Positions 15,241 through 24,101 of a stretch of DNA of 64,000 nt are shown one piece after another (position 1 is the stretch's first letter; every line of letters begins with the position of its first letter). Source of the stretch: DASUPK01 sp963797265. GTDB lineage: Bacteria; Actinomycetota; Thermoleophilia; Solirubrobacterales; 70-9. A program made the position numbers and the translations under genes. The notes below the pieces were generated by a model. The model saw only the letters and a list, made by a program, of their open reading frames with translations. It was not told the origin of the DNA and searched no databases. The stretch lies in NCBI GenBank assembly GCA_963797265.1, contig CAWCOY010000003.1, positions 1-64,000 of the forward strand, given 5' to 3'.

Positions 15241-15269
15241 GCGGGCCTCGCCCAAGATCATCTGCGGCC

Positions 15270-16103
15270 CTGCGCCGACGACGAAAGCTCGCCGTTCTCA
15301 TAGTCGCCGCGCTCGTGGTGGTCGGGCTGGAGGTCTTCCTGGGACCGGCGGACATCAGGGCGCGTCATGGCGCTCAGGTCACTGAGATCACGATCGACAG
15401 CCGCGCCGTCGGCACCAAGCTCGACACCGAGGTCCTGGTTCCAGCCGACGCTGACACCGATCACCCCCGGCGCTGCTGGTCTTTCTCGGACGAGGGGGCG
15501 ACGACAACGACGAGCTCGACAGCGAGATGTTCGATGCGATCTCAGAGCAGGGGAAGCGGGCGCCGGTCGTCGCGTTCCCGGACGGCGGGGATGCGTCCTA
15601 CTGGCACGATCGGGGGAGCGGCGATTGGGGGACCTATGTCGTCAGCGAGGTGATTCCTAGGGTGGTGCGCCAGTTTCACGCGGATTCCCGCCGCGTGGCA
15701 ATCGGCGGTATCTCGATGGGCGGATTCGGAGCTCTCGACATCGCGCGGCTCAAATCCCGGTCGCTTCTGTGCAGTCGGCGCCCATTCGCCGGCGATCTGG
15801 CACGACGGTGGAGAAACGGCCCCGGGCGCCTTCGATGACGCGGCCGACTTCGAGCGCCACGACGTGCTCCAGGCCGCGACCGGCTCGCCACCGGCTTTCC
15901 TGGGAATCCCAGTCTGGGTGGACGCCGGGGACCAGGATCCCTTCCGGCGCACGGGCCTCGACGAGTTCGCAGAGGCTTTGCGCGCGAACGGCGCCGAGAT
16001 CAGCTTCCACATCTGGCCCGGAACCCACGGCGGTGAGTACTGGCGGAGCCACTACGACGACTACGTCCGCTTCTATGCCCGCGCGCTCGCCCGCTGCCGC
16101 TGA
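15270..16103 (+). pseudogene. Secreted esterase-like alpha/beta hydrolase, two frameshifts
   Basis: Three frames join into one alpha/beta hydrolase. An N-terminal anchor (RRRRKLAVLIVAALVVVGLEV) is read in the first frame; near 15475 the reading moves to PALLVFLGRGGDDNDEL and ends with the nucleophile elbow GGISMGGFGALDIAR; near 15755 it moves to NPGRFCAVGAHSPAIW and continues to HIWPGTHGGEYW with the catalytic His, ending 16103. The pattern is like esterase D/antigen 85-type enzymes. No clean start codon is seen before GTG 15315. Either the gene is dead or the assembly has two one-base errors here. Confidence 0.7.
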
Positions 16104-16164
16104 TGCGACTCGATGCGACAGCGGGCCGCACGTGGCCCGCTCCACGTACCAGGCGCGGGGATGC

Positions 16165-16302
16165 TCAGACGGTGCGGGTGCCGCGCCCCATGAAGAAAAC
16201 GACAAGCGCGACGATTGCCAGCGCGAACAGAACAGGGTGCACGATGGCACCACCGGCGATGGCGATGATCAGCAGGACGATGCCTGCAATCAACCACAGC
16301 AT
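16165..16302 (-). CDS. 45-residue small membrane protein
   Basis: The start ATG 16302 has GGAAGGAGG upstream, stronger than most genes here. The protein is almost all hydrophobic: LWLIAGIVLLIIAIAGGAIV, then HPVLFALAIVALVVFFMG, and it ends RGTRTV. It should span the membrane twice. Small two-TM proteins of this kind are common in actinobacteria and have no assigned function. Confidence 0.75.
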   Translation of the reverse strand: MLWLIAGIVLLIIAIAGGAIVHPVLFALAIVALVVFFMGRGTRTV

Positions 16303-16371
16303 GAGCTCTCCTCCTTCCTTGGCCTGGCGTGCTGCCCGCACGTATACCCAAAGGGGAGAGGAGCAATCGGA

Positions 16372-16444
16372 TGGGCGGTGCAGGGATCGAACCTGCGGCC
16401 TCTTCGGTGTAAACGAAGTGCTCTCCCAACTGAGCTAACCGCCC
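16372..16444 (-). tRNA. tRNA-Val (UAC)
   Basis: On the minus strand the gene begins GGGCGGUUAGCUCAGUUGGG; the anticodon loop is UUUACAC on a CUUCG/CGAAG stem, the T arm carries GGUUCGAUCC, and the acceptor strand ends CACCGCCC with discriminator A. The anticodon UAC reads Val. CCA is not encoded. Confidence 0.95.
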
Positions 16445-16467
16445 TGCTGACGATTATGGCCCAGATC

Positions 16468-17076
16468 TCACGACCGCCCGATCGGGTTGGTCTGCTCGGG
16501 CACGAGCCGGTCCAGGAGCAACTCAAGTGCGGCGGCCAACTGGGATCGTGATATCCAGCCGGGGGCACTCACTGCATGAAGGGCGAGCCCGTCGGCGGCG
16601 GCAATTGCGATGTGAGCGGCACGTTTCGTCTCTGCCGCGTCGACACGGCCCGCCGCGCGGGCAAATGCCTCGCTGAGCGCCTCAACAATCTCCCCCAGGA
16701 CGCTCCGCTGGACCTCGGCCAGCGCCGGAGAGGTCGCGGCCCGCGTCGCGAAGGCCAACATGATGCGCGCCTCCTCTGATCGCCGGGCGTCGAGCGGCAG
16801 GAACTCCCGCAGCACGTTCGACAGATTGCGGCGTATGTCGTCCCCGCGCTCGACCGCAGCCAGCCGCGCGCGAACCTGCCGCACCACCTCGGCGAATGCC
16901 GCGCCCAGCATCTCGTCCTTGGTCGGGAAGTAGTGCTGCACGGTCCCGATCGAGACGCCGGCGGCGGAGGCGACCTCCCGCACGCTGACCTGATCGAGAC
17001 CCCGCTCGGCCACGATGCGAAGAAGCGCCTCAGTCAGGGCAGCCTTCCTCGGATTCGGGATTGACAACTCGCTCAT
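16468..17076 (-). CDS. TetR family transcriptional regulator
   Basis: A 202-residue regulator from ATG 17076. The N-terminal HTH reads LTEALLRIVAERGLDQVSVREVASAAGVSIGTVQHYFPTKDEML, the standard TetR pattern; the rest is the all-helical ligand/dimer domain with RIMLAFATRAATSPALAEVQ. It is divergent from a nitroreductase-like gene whose start lies only 20 bp away, and a palindrome sits in between, so it probably represses that gene and itself. The ligand is unknown. A longer frame to 17106 exists but would cover the operator and lacks a ribosome site. Confidence 0.9.
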   Translation of the reverse strand: MSELSIPNPRKAALTEALLRIVAERGLDQVSVREVASAAGVSIGTVQHYFPTKDEMLGAAFAEVVRQVRARLAAVERGDDIRRNLSNVLREFLPLDARRSEEARIMLAFATRAATSPALAEVQRSVLGEIVEALSEAFARAAGRVDAAETKRAAHIAIAAADGLALHAVSAPGWISRSQLAAALELLLDRLVPEQTNPIGRS

Positions 17077-17080
17077 CCTG

Positions 17081-17100
17081 CGTATCATACGACCGTATGA
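17081..17100. promoter_or_regulatory. Probable TetR operator
   Basis: TCATAC (17085-17090) and GTATGA (17095-17100) form an inverted repeat with a 4-bp spacer, flanked by more ATAC/GTAT half-sites. It fills the gap between the divergent starts and covers the ATG of the nitroreductase-like gene. Use by the adjacent TetR protein is inferred from position. Confidence 0.55.
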
Positions 17101-17756
17101 ACCCATACACTCGTATTAGACAACTGAATCTACCTCGCGGTCTGCTGGTCGGGACCGCAGCTGCACTCGTCCTGACCTGGGGCATCTTCGCCCTCAACCC
17201 TCATGCCTGGCCGGGCATTGCCCTGCCGCTCGTGCAGAGCTCCGTGTACATGGCTCTGATCGTGATCACCGCGAGGAGCCGCCGGGTCAAGGTCCTGCTC
17301 GTGCGTACCTTCCAGCGCTTCACGGTCAATCCGCTGATGCGGATGTTTCTGGCGGTCGGCGTCAATCCGCTCGGCCTGGCGATTCTCGAGACCCGGGGAC
17401 GACGGTCGGGCGAGCCCCGGCGCACTCCAGTCGGCAACGGCAGGATGGGGGATGACTTCTGGATCCTCGCCGAGCACGGCACCCGTGCTGGCTATGTGCG
17501 CAACATCCAGCGCGACCCACAAGTACGGGTCCGGTTGCGTGTCGGCTGGCGCTACCGGTGGGTGCCCGGCGTCGCGGAGATCCTGCCCGACGACGACGCG
17601 CTCGCTCGCCAGCGCCGGATCATCCGCTGGCACCCGCTACGGGCGCTCAACGCCATCAACGTCCGGGTGCTTGGAGCCGACCTGCTCACAGTGCGCGTGC
17701 GGCTCCTGCCGGCCGAGGCACACTCGCCGGAACAGGCCCGATACGCGTACGGCTAA
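17097..17756 (+). CDS. Membrane-anchored deazaflavin-dependent nitroreductase-like protein
   Basis: The 219-residue protein has two N-terminal TM helices (about 14-33 and 38-58) and then a DDN/nitroreductase-like split beta-barrel: MFLAVGVNPLGLAILETRGRRSGEPRRTPVGN, DDFWILAEHGTRAGYVRNIQRDPQVRVRL. In mycobacteria the family uses reduced cofactor F420 on quinones and other acceptors. A membrane quinone substrate would fit the anchor. It is divergent from TetR. The start ATG 17097 sits inside the probable operator, leaving almost no leader; a downstream start is possible. Confidence 0.8.
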   Translation: MNPYTRIRQLNLPRGLLVGTAAALVLTWGIFALNPHAWPGIALPLVQSSVYMALIVITARSRRVKVLLVRTFQRFTVNPLMRMFLAVGVNPLGLAILETRGRRSGEPRRTPVGNGRMGDDFWILAEHGTRAGYVRNIQRDPQVRVRLRVGWRYRWVPGVAEILPDDDALARQRRIIRWHPLRALNAINVRVLGADLLTVRVRLLPAEAHSPEQARYAYG

Positions 17757-17831
17757 TGCGGTTGTGGGAGGGCTGGTCGGGCACAGGCAGACCAGCGCGC
17801 CCGCGGGGGCGCGCTGGTAGGGTCGCGCGCC

Positions 17832-19605
17832 ATGAGGAGGCGAGTCCTTGGGGGGCTGCCGATCGCTGCGCTGTGCGCGGCCGCTTGCGCGTTCGCTCCG
17901 GCGGCGAGCGCGCAGGACGTGACCGTCACCTCCTTCGACGGCACCAAGATTCGCCGCTCACTGGTTCCCCGGGAAGGGCGTCGACGCCGGTCATCCAGCC
18001 CCGACGATCCTCGAGGGGCCGGGCTGGAGTCAGCCCGGCGACTCGGCCACGGGCGGCGGCGCGGGCCCCGGCGCACTCTTCGGCGTGCCCGGTATCGACA
18101 AGTTCATCGACCACGGCTACAACGTCCTCACCTGGGACCCGCGGGGCTTCGGCCAGTCGGGTGGGACCGTGGAGATCGACGACCCCAACTTCGAGGGACG
18201 CGACGTCCAGGCGCTGATCGACTGGGTCGCCAAGCAGCCGGAGGCACAGCTCGACCAGAGCTGCACCTCGACCAAGAAAAGGGCGAAGAAGCGGCACCCC
18301 AAGCCCAAGCGCCGGGCGAAGACCCGCGTCACCTGCGCGACCAGCCCCAACGACCCGACGATCGGGATGGCCGGCGCGAGCTACGGCGGCGGCATCCAGC
18401 TGGTCACCGCGGCGATCGACAAGCGGATCGACGCGATCGCGCCGACAATCGCCTGGCACTCACTGCTCTCGAGCCTCTTCCCGGAGCGGAACATCAAGTT
18501 CGGCTGGGGTTCGCTGCTGAGCGCCCTGGGCGTGGAAGGGAGCCTGCCTGGCGGGCTTACGTCACCCGCGACCGCGGCCGGCCGGCAGGACCCGCACTTC
18601 TATTCGATCTTCACGAACGGCCTGGCGAGCGGGACGGTGACGGATGACGACTACGCGTGGATGGCCTCGCACGGACCGGGGGACCGGGTCGACAGGATCA
18701 AGGTCCCGACCCTGCTGATCCAGGGGACGGTGGACACGCTCTTCCCGTTGGACGAGGCGGTGACGAACTTCGACCGAATCGGCGACAACCCGTGGCGGAC
18801 GGCCGTCATCAAAGCGACGGCGAAGAAGCGGAAGGGCAAGGGCAAGAAGCGGCGCGCCCGCACCTCGGTGGAGAACGTGCCGGTGAAGATGCTCTGGTTT
18901 TGCGGCGGCCACGGCGTCTGCCTGACCGGCGCCGGGCCCGGATCGAACTACCTCGACCAGCGACAGCTCGCCTGGTTCGACCGCTACCTGCGCGGCCGCC
19001 AGGATGTCGACACCGGCCCCAAGTTCGCCTGGATCGGGGATGACGCGGAGCTCCGCTCGAGCGACACCTATCCGCTGCGGCCCACCGGCCAGCTGAGCGG
19101 CTCGGGGTCCGGGACGCTGCCGATCGTGCCAGGCCAGGCCAGCGGAGCGCTGATCTTCGCCACGCAGGCGGCGAACGCGGTCAACGTCCCGGTCGCCGGT
19201 CCGGGCGCCGACGCCAACGTCGTCGGCCCGCCTCACCTCGACCTCACCTACCAGGGCAGGGCGGCGCCCCAGAAGACCTGGATCTACGCCCAGTTCGGGA
19301 ATCCGCGCAACGGGACGGTCCTGGGCAACATGGCGACCCCGATCCCGCTGACCCTGAATGGGCAGCAGCACTCGATCTCGCGTGACCTCGAGCTGGTCGC
19401 GGGCCGCGCGCCGGCCGGTGGCGGCTACACCCTCCAGTTGACGGCCTCCTCCTCGCTCTATGACCTGCAGCGCTCGCTGGGAGCCGTGACCTTCGACAAC
19501 ATCCACGTGACGATGCCTCTGGGGGATCCGGTGACGGCGTCGCCGCAACCGGCGGCGAAGCACAAGAAGAAAAAGAAGCACCGCAAACGCAAGCACAGCC
19601 GCTAG
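17832..19605 (+). pseudogene. Secreted S15/CocE-like alpha/beta hydrolase, one frameshift
   Basis: ATG 17832 opens a signal peptide (GGLPIAALCAAACAFAPAASAQ) and VTVTSFDGTKI; the continuation IAAHWFPGKGVDAG lies in the +1 frame from about 17955, so one indel separates them. The rest is a 500-residue hydrolase: NVLTWDPRGFGQSGG, the nucleophile elbow GMAGASYGGGIQL, PTLLIQGTVDTLFPLDEA, and a C-terminal beta domain typical of X-Pro dipeptidyl-peptidase/CocE proteins. Two Lys/Arg-rich insertions (near 18280 and 18830) and the tail KHKKKKKHRKRKHSR are unusual. A TAGGGT box lies 8 bp before the ATG. If the indel is an assembly error, the gene is intact. Confidence 0.75.
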
Positions 19606-19633
19606 CCGCGATCGGGCATAGGCTTCGCCTCCG

Positions 19634-20830
19634 ATGAGGGTGCTGGTGACCAGTTCGCGCATGCCGTTCGCGCTCGACGCGATCCGCAAGCTGGGCGAAC
19701 GCGGGCACGAGGTGTTCGCCTCCGACAGCTACGCGGCGTCGCCCGGCAGCCACTCCCGCTATCTCGCCGGGCACTTCACGACCGCGTCGCCCTCCGGCGA
19801 CCCCGCGGAGTTCGCCGCCGACGTCGAGCGGATCGCGGCTGAGAACGAGGTCGAGCTGGTCCTGCCGATGTTCGAGGAGGTCTTCTACCTAGCGGCACAG
19901 CACGAGCGACTCTCGAAGGTGACGCGGCTCTACGCGCCTCCCTTCCGAACGCTCGCCCAGGTGCACGACAAGGGGACCTTCCAGGAGCTCTGTGACCGGC
20001 TCGAGATCCGAACGCCGCGCACCGTCCTCGCCCACAACCCCGACCAGCTGACGGAGGCGATCGACGAGTTCCCGGCCTACTTCGCGCGCGCCGCGTTTTC
20101 GCGCGGCGGCGTCGGGCTGCTCACCAATACCGGCCCGCTGGCCGAGCACCTCTCGCCAAGCGACTGCAAGCCCACCGAGGCCAATCCGTGGCTCGTCCAG
20201 GAGTTCGTCGGCGGGCCGATGCACTGCACCTTCTCCTGCCTTCACGATGGGGCGGTCGCCTCGCACATGTCCTACCGGGCGCCGCGCCAGTGGGAGCACT
20301 CGACGGGCATTCAGTTCCTCTCCGTCGATCCGAGCGACACGCTGCCGATCGTGCAGCGGCTCGGCTCGGACCTCGGGTGGGAGGGCCAGATGTCGCTCGA
20401 CTTCATCGAGACCGACGACGGCCTGGTGATGATCGAGTGCAATCCGCGACCGACCGATGGCGTCCTGCTGATGACGGCCGAGGAGCTCGAGCGGGGCCTG
20501 CTGGCGCCCGAGAAGGAGACCCTGCTGGTGCCGGCCGGGCGCGAGGAGCAGCTCGACTTCGCGGTGTTCGCCCAGATCTTCAAGGAGCCGATCCGTGAGG
20601 CGCCGAAGACGATCCACGACCTGACGAAGATCCCGGGGACCGACACCGGCTGGCGAGATGCAATGCCCAAGCTCTACTCGTTCCTCGCCCTCGGCCGCTT
20701 CGAACGCCTCTCCCTGAAGGACCGCGAGCAGCTCTTCGTGGCGATGGCCGACGGGATCACCTGGGACGGCCAGCCGATTCCCGAGCTGCCGCCTGACGAC
20801 GCCGCTTACCTCGCGAAGCTGACCGGCTGA
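19634..20830 (+). CDS. ATP-grasp enzyme of unknown substrate
   Basis: The 398-residue protein begins with a Rossmann-like preATP-grasp domain (MRVLVTSSRMPFALDAIRKLGERGHEVF) and has an ATP-grasp domain: HDKGTFQELCDRLEIRTPRTV, WLVQEFVGGPMHCTFSCLHDG, and the metal site region MSLDFIETDDGLVMIECNPRPTDG. It should join a carboxylate to an amine or thiol with ATP. It resembles carbamoyl-phosphate-synthase-like/peptide-ligase members, but the substrate is unknown. It starts with ATG 19634 nine bases after a TAGGCT box and is followed within 3 bp by a membrane protein gene and the SDR gene, which may form an operon. Confidence 0.82.
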   Translation: MRVLVTSSRMPFALDAIRKLGERGHEVFASDSYAASPGSHSRYLAGHFTTASPSGDPAEFAADVERIAAENEVELVLPMFEEVFYLAAQHERLSKVTRLYAPPFRTLAQVHDKGTFQELCDRLEIRTPRTVLAHNPDQLTEAIDEFPAYFARAAFSRGGVGLLTNTGPLAEHLSPSDCKPTEANPWLVQEFVGGPMHCTFSCLHDGAVASHMSYRAPRQWEHSTGIQFLSVDPSDTLPIVQRLGSDLGWEGQMSLDFIETDDGLVMIECNPRPTDGVLLMTAEELERGLLAPEKETLLVPAGREEQLDFAVFAQIFKEPIREAPKTIHDLTKIPGTDTGWRDAMPKLYSFLALGRFERLSLKDREQLFVAMADGITWDGQPIPELPPDDAAYLAKLTG

Positions 20831-20833
20831 CCG

Positions 20834-21169
20834 ATGGACCGCTCCGTTCTCTGGCGGGCCGCCGTCGCGCAGGTGGTCGCGGTGGGCGCCCTCTCGCTGA
20901 TCCTGGCGGTGGTGTTGCCGCATTCCTTCTTCGAGGACTGGGGCTGGCTGACCGGGCCGCTTGCCTGGCTCGCGTGTGCCGCGCTGACCGCTAGGGCGCT
21001 CAACCTCGAGGTCCCAGGCGTGCTGCTCGGAGCGGTTCTCGCCGGGATTCCCAGCGCTGTGGCGGTGCTGGCCGGCGTCCACTGGCTGGGCGTGATGATC
21101 GCCGTCGCGGCGTTCGCGGCCTGGTGCGCGTGGCTGGCGAGGCGGCCGGGACGGCTGCGATGGACCTAG
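20834..21169 (+). CDS. Small four-helix membrane protein
   Basis: The 111-residue protein has about four hydrophobic segments (VVAVGALSLILAVVLP, PLAWLACAALTARAL, GVLLGAVLAGIPSAVAVLAG, LGVMIAVAAFAAWCAWLA) and a basic C-terminus. It starts 3 bp after the ATP-grasp stop and its last codons overlap the SDR start (ATG 21160), so translation is coupled. No family is recognised. Confidence 0.75.
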   Translation: MDRSVLWRAAVAQVVAVGALSLILAVVLPHSFFEDWGWLTGPLAWLACAALTARALNLEVPGVLLGAVLAGIPSAVAVLAGVHWLGVMIAVAAFAAWCAWLARRPGRLRWT

Positions 21170-21912
21170 GCATCGAGGGGCGGACGGCGCTGGTGATGGC
21201 CGCCAGCCGCGGGATCGGGAAGGGAATCGCGGGGGCGCTGGCGCGCGAGGGGGCGCGTGTCGCGATCTCGAGCCGCTCGGAGGAGGCGCTGCGGGGAGCC
21301 GCGGAGGAGATCGGAGGGGACGTGCTGACGTTCCCCGCGGACACCGGCGATTTGGACCGGCTCCGGCAGCTGCCGGGCAAGGTGGTCGGCGCGCTTGGAC
21401 CGATCGAGATCCTGGTCGCGAACACGGGCGGCCCACCGGCTGGCGGCGCGCTCGACAACTCCCTGGAGGAGTGGGATGCGGCGTTCCGCTCGCTGGTGCT
21501 TGCGCCGCGCGTCCTGATCGAGGAGGTCCTCCCCGGGATGCGAGAGCGCGCCTGGGGCCGGATCGTGAACGTCGCCTCGAGCTCGATCCGCGACCCGATC
21601 GCTGGGCTTGCCCTCTCCAACGCCAACCGAATGGCAGCGGTGGGGTTGCTGAAGACGCTCTCGGACGAGGTCGCCGGGGACGGGGTCACGGTGAACACCG
21701 TTGCCACTGGGATGTTCGCCACCGATCGGCTCGCCGACCCGCAGGGGTCGCTGGAGCAGGCGGAGGCGGCGGCGAGGGAGCGGATTCCGGCGCGACGGCT
21801 GGGGCGGCCGGAGGAGTACGGCGATCTGGTCGCGTTCCTGTGCTCGGAGCGGGCCGCCTACCTCACGGGAGCCGTGATCCCGCTCGACGGCGGCCTGCTC
21901 CGCTCTGCCTGA
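21160..21912 (+). CDS. SDR-family oxidoreductase lacking the usual Tyr-x3-Lys
   Basis: The 250-residue protein has a Rossmann nucleotide site (ALVMAASRGIGKGIAGALA), ILVANTGGPP in place of the NNAG motif, and a serine-containing strand (IVNVASSSIRDP). Where most SDRs have YxxxK, this one reads SNANRMAAVGLLKTL, so the catalytic tyrosine and lysine are not in the standard place; a related atypical subgroup annotated as 3-oxoacyl-ACP reductase-like is known. The C-terminus (YLTGAVIPLDGGLLRSA) is normal. The start at ATG 21160, within the end of the upstream gene, gives the standard length. Confidence 0.85.
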   Translation: MDLGIEGRTALVMAASRGIGKGIAGALAREGARVAISSRSEEALRGAAEEIGGDVLTFPADTGDLDRLRQLPGKVVGALGPIEILVANTGGPPAGGALDNSLEEWDAAFRSLVLAPRVLIEEVLPGMRERAWGRIVNVASSSIRDPIAGLALSNANRMAAVGLLKTLSDEVAGDGVTVNTVATGMFATDRLADPQGSLEQAEAAARERIPARRLGRPEEYGDLVAFLCSERAAYLTGAVIPLDGGLLRSA

Positions 21913-21935
21913 CGACTAGCCGTGACGCTCGAGCG

Positions 21936-22691
21936 TCAGGCCGTGGCCGGGCGCGGGGCCCGGCGGAATGCCAGCAGCAGCCAGACGCCGCCGGCGATCA
22001 TCATCGCCAGGCTGAGCAGCTGGGCGAGGGTGAGGCCGATGGCGACGTCGTCGTTTCGGCGAATGAACTCGACGAGGAAGCGCTCGGTGCCCGCGAGCAG
22101 CAGGTAGAGGGCAAAGAGGAGCCCGTTGGTGAGGCGGTCACGCAGGCGCCAGAGCAGGAGCGCGACGAGACCCATGGTCAGGGTTTCGTAGACCGGGGTC
22201 GGGTGGACCGGCGTGTCGATCGGCTTGGTGCCGTCGGGATAGGCCATCGCCCAGGGGCCATCCCACGCCTTGCCGTAGTCGCCGTCGCCGGAGACCTGAC
22301 AGCCGCAGCGGCCGATCGCGTAGCCGATCGCCAGGGCTGGGGCGGCGAGGTCGAGGAGACCGAGGGTGAGGTAGTTACGCCACCGAGCCCAGAGCAGTAC
22401 GCCGATCGTGCCGCCGATGACGCCGCCGTACCAGACCAGGCCGGAGCCGGAGAAGACGTTGCCGAGGATGTCGCCCTTGACGTCGCTGTAGTTCTCGATG
22501 ATGAAGTCGAGGCGGGAGCCGACCAGCCCTCCGAGCAGGGCGGCGAAGCCCATCTCGTAGGCCCAGTCGACCGGCTTGCCGAGCTCATCCAGTCGGCGCC
22601 AGATCAGCGCGCCGGCGGCGAGGAAGGCGGCCGCGAAGCAGATCCCGAAGGTCTGTAGCGTCAGCGGGCCGATGTTGATCTCTGGGAGCAC
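21936..22691 (-). CDS. lgt: Prolipoprotein diacylglyceryl transferase
   Basis: The 251-residue, seven-helix membrane protein carries the Lgt signature: GGLVGSRLDFIIENY, LVWYGGVIGGTIGVLLWAR, then AIGRCGCQVSGDGDYGKAWD and HPTPVYETL, and the later ERFLVEFIRRND. It transfers a diacylglyceryl group from phosphatidylglycerol to the lipobox cysteine of lipoproteins. The start is GTG 22691; on the minus strand a TAGGCT box lies 11 bp upstream and there is no Shine-Dalgarno. Length is slightly below the 260-300 usual for the family. Confidence 0.92.
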   Translation of the reverse strand: MLPEINIGPLTLQTFGICFAAAFLAAGALIWRRLDELGKPVDWAYEMGFAALLGGLVGSRLDFIIENYSDVKGDILGNVFSGSGLVWYGGVIGGTIGVLLWARWRNYLTLGLLDLAAPALAIGYAIGRCGCQVSGDGDYGKAWDGPWAMAYPDGTKPIDTPVHPTPVYETLTMGLVALLLWRLRDRLTNGLLFALYLLLAGTERFLVEFIRRNDDVAIGLTLAQLLSLAMMIAGGVWLLLAFRRAPRPATA

Positions 22692-22761
22692 CTGCCGCAG
22701 GAAGCCTAGAGGCCATTCCGATCCGCTTGACAGCGCGGTGACCGCCTCCTAGGTTCGGTCG

Positions 22762-23409
22762 GTGGGGACGCTGGTGCTGATCTTCCTGGCGCTGTTCGGC
22801 ACCGTGGCCGGGGAACCGCCGCGCGCCCCGGCGCCGGCCCCCCTTGCGACGCCGCAGCCGGAGGCCGAGGGAGAGGCCGGGACGGGAGCGACCGCGGGAA
22901 GCGGGCGCGCGCTCGTCGTGGGGGACTCGCTCGCGGAGGGGACCGAGGCGCCGCTCGCCCGGCTCCTCCCAGGCTGGCGAATCGAGACCTCCGCTTATAC
23001 CGGCCGTCACACCGATGACGGCGTGTCCGAGATCCTCGGGACGTCAAAGCTGCCGCCCGTTCTCGTGGTGAGCCTGGGGACGAACGACGATCCGAGCGCG
23101 GTGTCAACCTTCGAGTCGTCCGTGGAGGCGGTGCTGCAGGCGGCGGGACAGAGCAGATGCGTGATCTGGGCGAACATCGTCCGGCCGCCCTACAACGGCG
23201 TGAGCTACGCGGGCTACAACCGCGCCCTCGTCCAGGCCGCGGCTGTGCACCCGAACCTGACCATCGTCGACTGGGCGGGGATCGTCCGTTCCGACCCGGG
23301 GGTGCTGGCGTCGGACGGTGTGCACGCGACGCCGAGCGGCTACCAGGCGAGGGCGGAGGCAATCGCGCAGGCGATGCAGAGCTGCGGCGGGATCGGGGTG
23401 GGCGAATGA
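22762..23409 (+). CDS. Secreted SGNH/GDSL hydrolase (copy 1)
   Basis: From GTG 22762 the 215-residue protein has a signal or anchor segment (TLVLIFLALFGTVAG), a Pro/Ala-rich linker, and an SGNH fold: block I VVGDSLAEGT with the catalytic Ser, block III SLGTNDDPS, and block V DGVHATPSGY with the catalytic Asp/His. Such enzymes act on esters, often acetyl groups on cell-wall polymers or lipids. The next gene is a diverged tandem copy, coupled by an ATGA overlap. A TAGGTT box lies 6 bp before the start. Confidence 0.85.
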   Translation: MGTLVLIFLALFGTVAGEPPRAPAPAPLATPQPEAEGEAGTGATAGSGRALVVGDSLAEGTEAPLARLLPGWRIETSAYTGRHTDDGVSEILGTSKLPPVLVVSLGTNDDPSAVSTFESSVEAVLQAAGQSRCVIWANIVRPPYNGVSYAGYNRALVQAAAVHPNLTIVDWAGIVRSDPGVLASDGVHATPSGYQARAEAIAQAMQSCGGIGVGE

Positions 23410-24008
23410 GGGTGGCGCTCGCGCTGGCGCTGATCGCCGGGGTGGCGGTTGTGCCGGCCGCGGAGGGCGCACGGGACAAGGGCTCCCACCGGGCGCCGGC
23501 CAAGCACCTGCTCGTCGTGGGGGACTCACTCGGGGTCGGGACCAGGCCCTACCTCCCCCGCTACCTGGGTGGTTGGCGAGTGCGGAGCTCGGTCTCGATC
23601 TCGAAGCACGCGCCGGAGGGCGCCTCCGAGCTCGCCGCGCGGCACCGGGGGCTACCGCCGGTGGTCGTGGCCAGTCTCGGGACGAACGACGATCCGCACG
23701 CGGTTTCGAGCTTCGAGGCTTCCGTCCGGAAATCGCTGCGGGCGGTCGGGAAGCACGGCTGCATCGTCTGGCCGAACATCGTGCGCCCGGCGGTAGCTGG
23801 CGCGACCTACGCCGGCTACAACCACGTGCTCGATCACATCGCGGGCCACAACCCGCACCTACGGGTCGTGGACTGGGTCTCGATCGCCACCCACCACCGG
23901 AGCTGGTTCGGCTCCGACGGCGTGCACCCAAATGCCACCGGCTACATTGTCCGCGCTGCGGCGATCGCGAAGAAGGTGCGCCACTGCCGGGCGTTCCTGG
24001 CTGAATAG
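23406..24008 (+). CDS. Secreted SGNH/GDSL hydrolase (copy 2)
   Basis: The 200-residue paralogue of the preceding gene has a signal peptide (ALALALIAGVAVVPAAEGA), VVGDSLGVGTRPYLP, SLGTNDDPHAVSSFEASV, WPNIVRP and DGVHPNATGY. Identity with copy 1 is clear around the catalytic blocks, showing tandem duplication. It starts at ATG 23406 inside the stop of copy 1. Its own TAG overlaps the 3' end of the convergent tRNA-Glu. Confidence 0.85.
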   Translation: MRVALALALIAGVAVVPAAEGARDKGSHRAPAKHLLVVGDSLGVGTRPYLPRYLGGWRVRSSVSISKHAPEGASELAARHRGLPPVVVASLGTNDDPHAVSSFEASVRKSLRAVGKHGCIVWPNIVRPAVAGATYAGYNHVLDHIAGHNPHLRVVDWVSIATHHRSWFGSDGVHPNATGYIVRAAAIAKKVRHCRAFLAE

Positions 24009-24077
24009 CCCCGGCGGGAGTCGAACCCGCGCTACGAGGTTGAAAACCTCGCGTGCTAACCGTTACACCACGGGGCC
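24006..24077 (-). tRNA. tRNA-Glu (UUC)
   Basis: Minus-strand sequence GGCCCCGUGGUGUAACGGUU opens the cloverleaf; the loop UUUUCAA on a CGAGG/CCUCG stem gives anticodon UUC (Glu), followed by GGUUCGACUCC. The first acceptor pair reads G-U and the discriminator is A. The 3' end overlaps the stop codon of the upstream SGNH gene on the other strand. Confidence 0.93.
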
Positions 24078-24101
24078 GCAAGGCCAGTCTAGGCTCCACT
24101 C

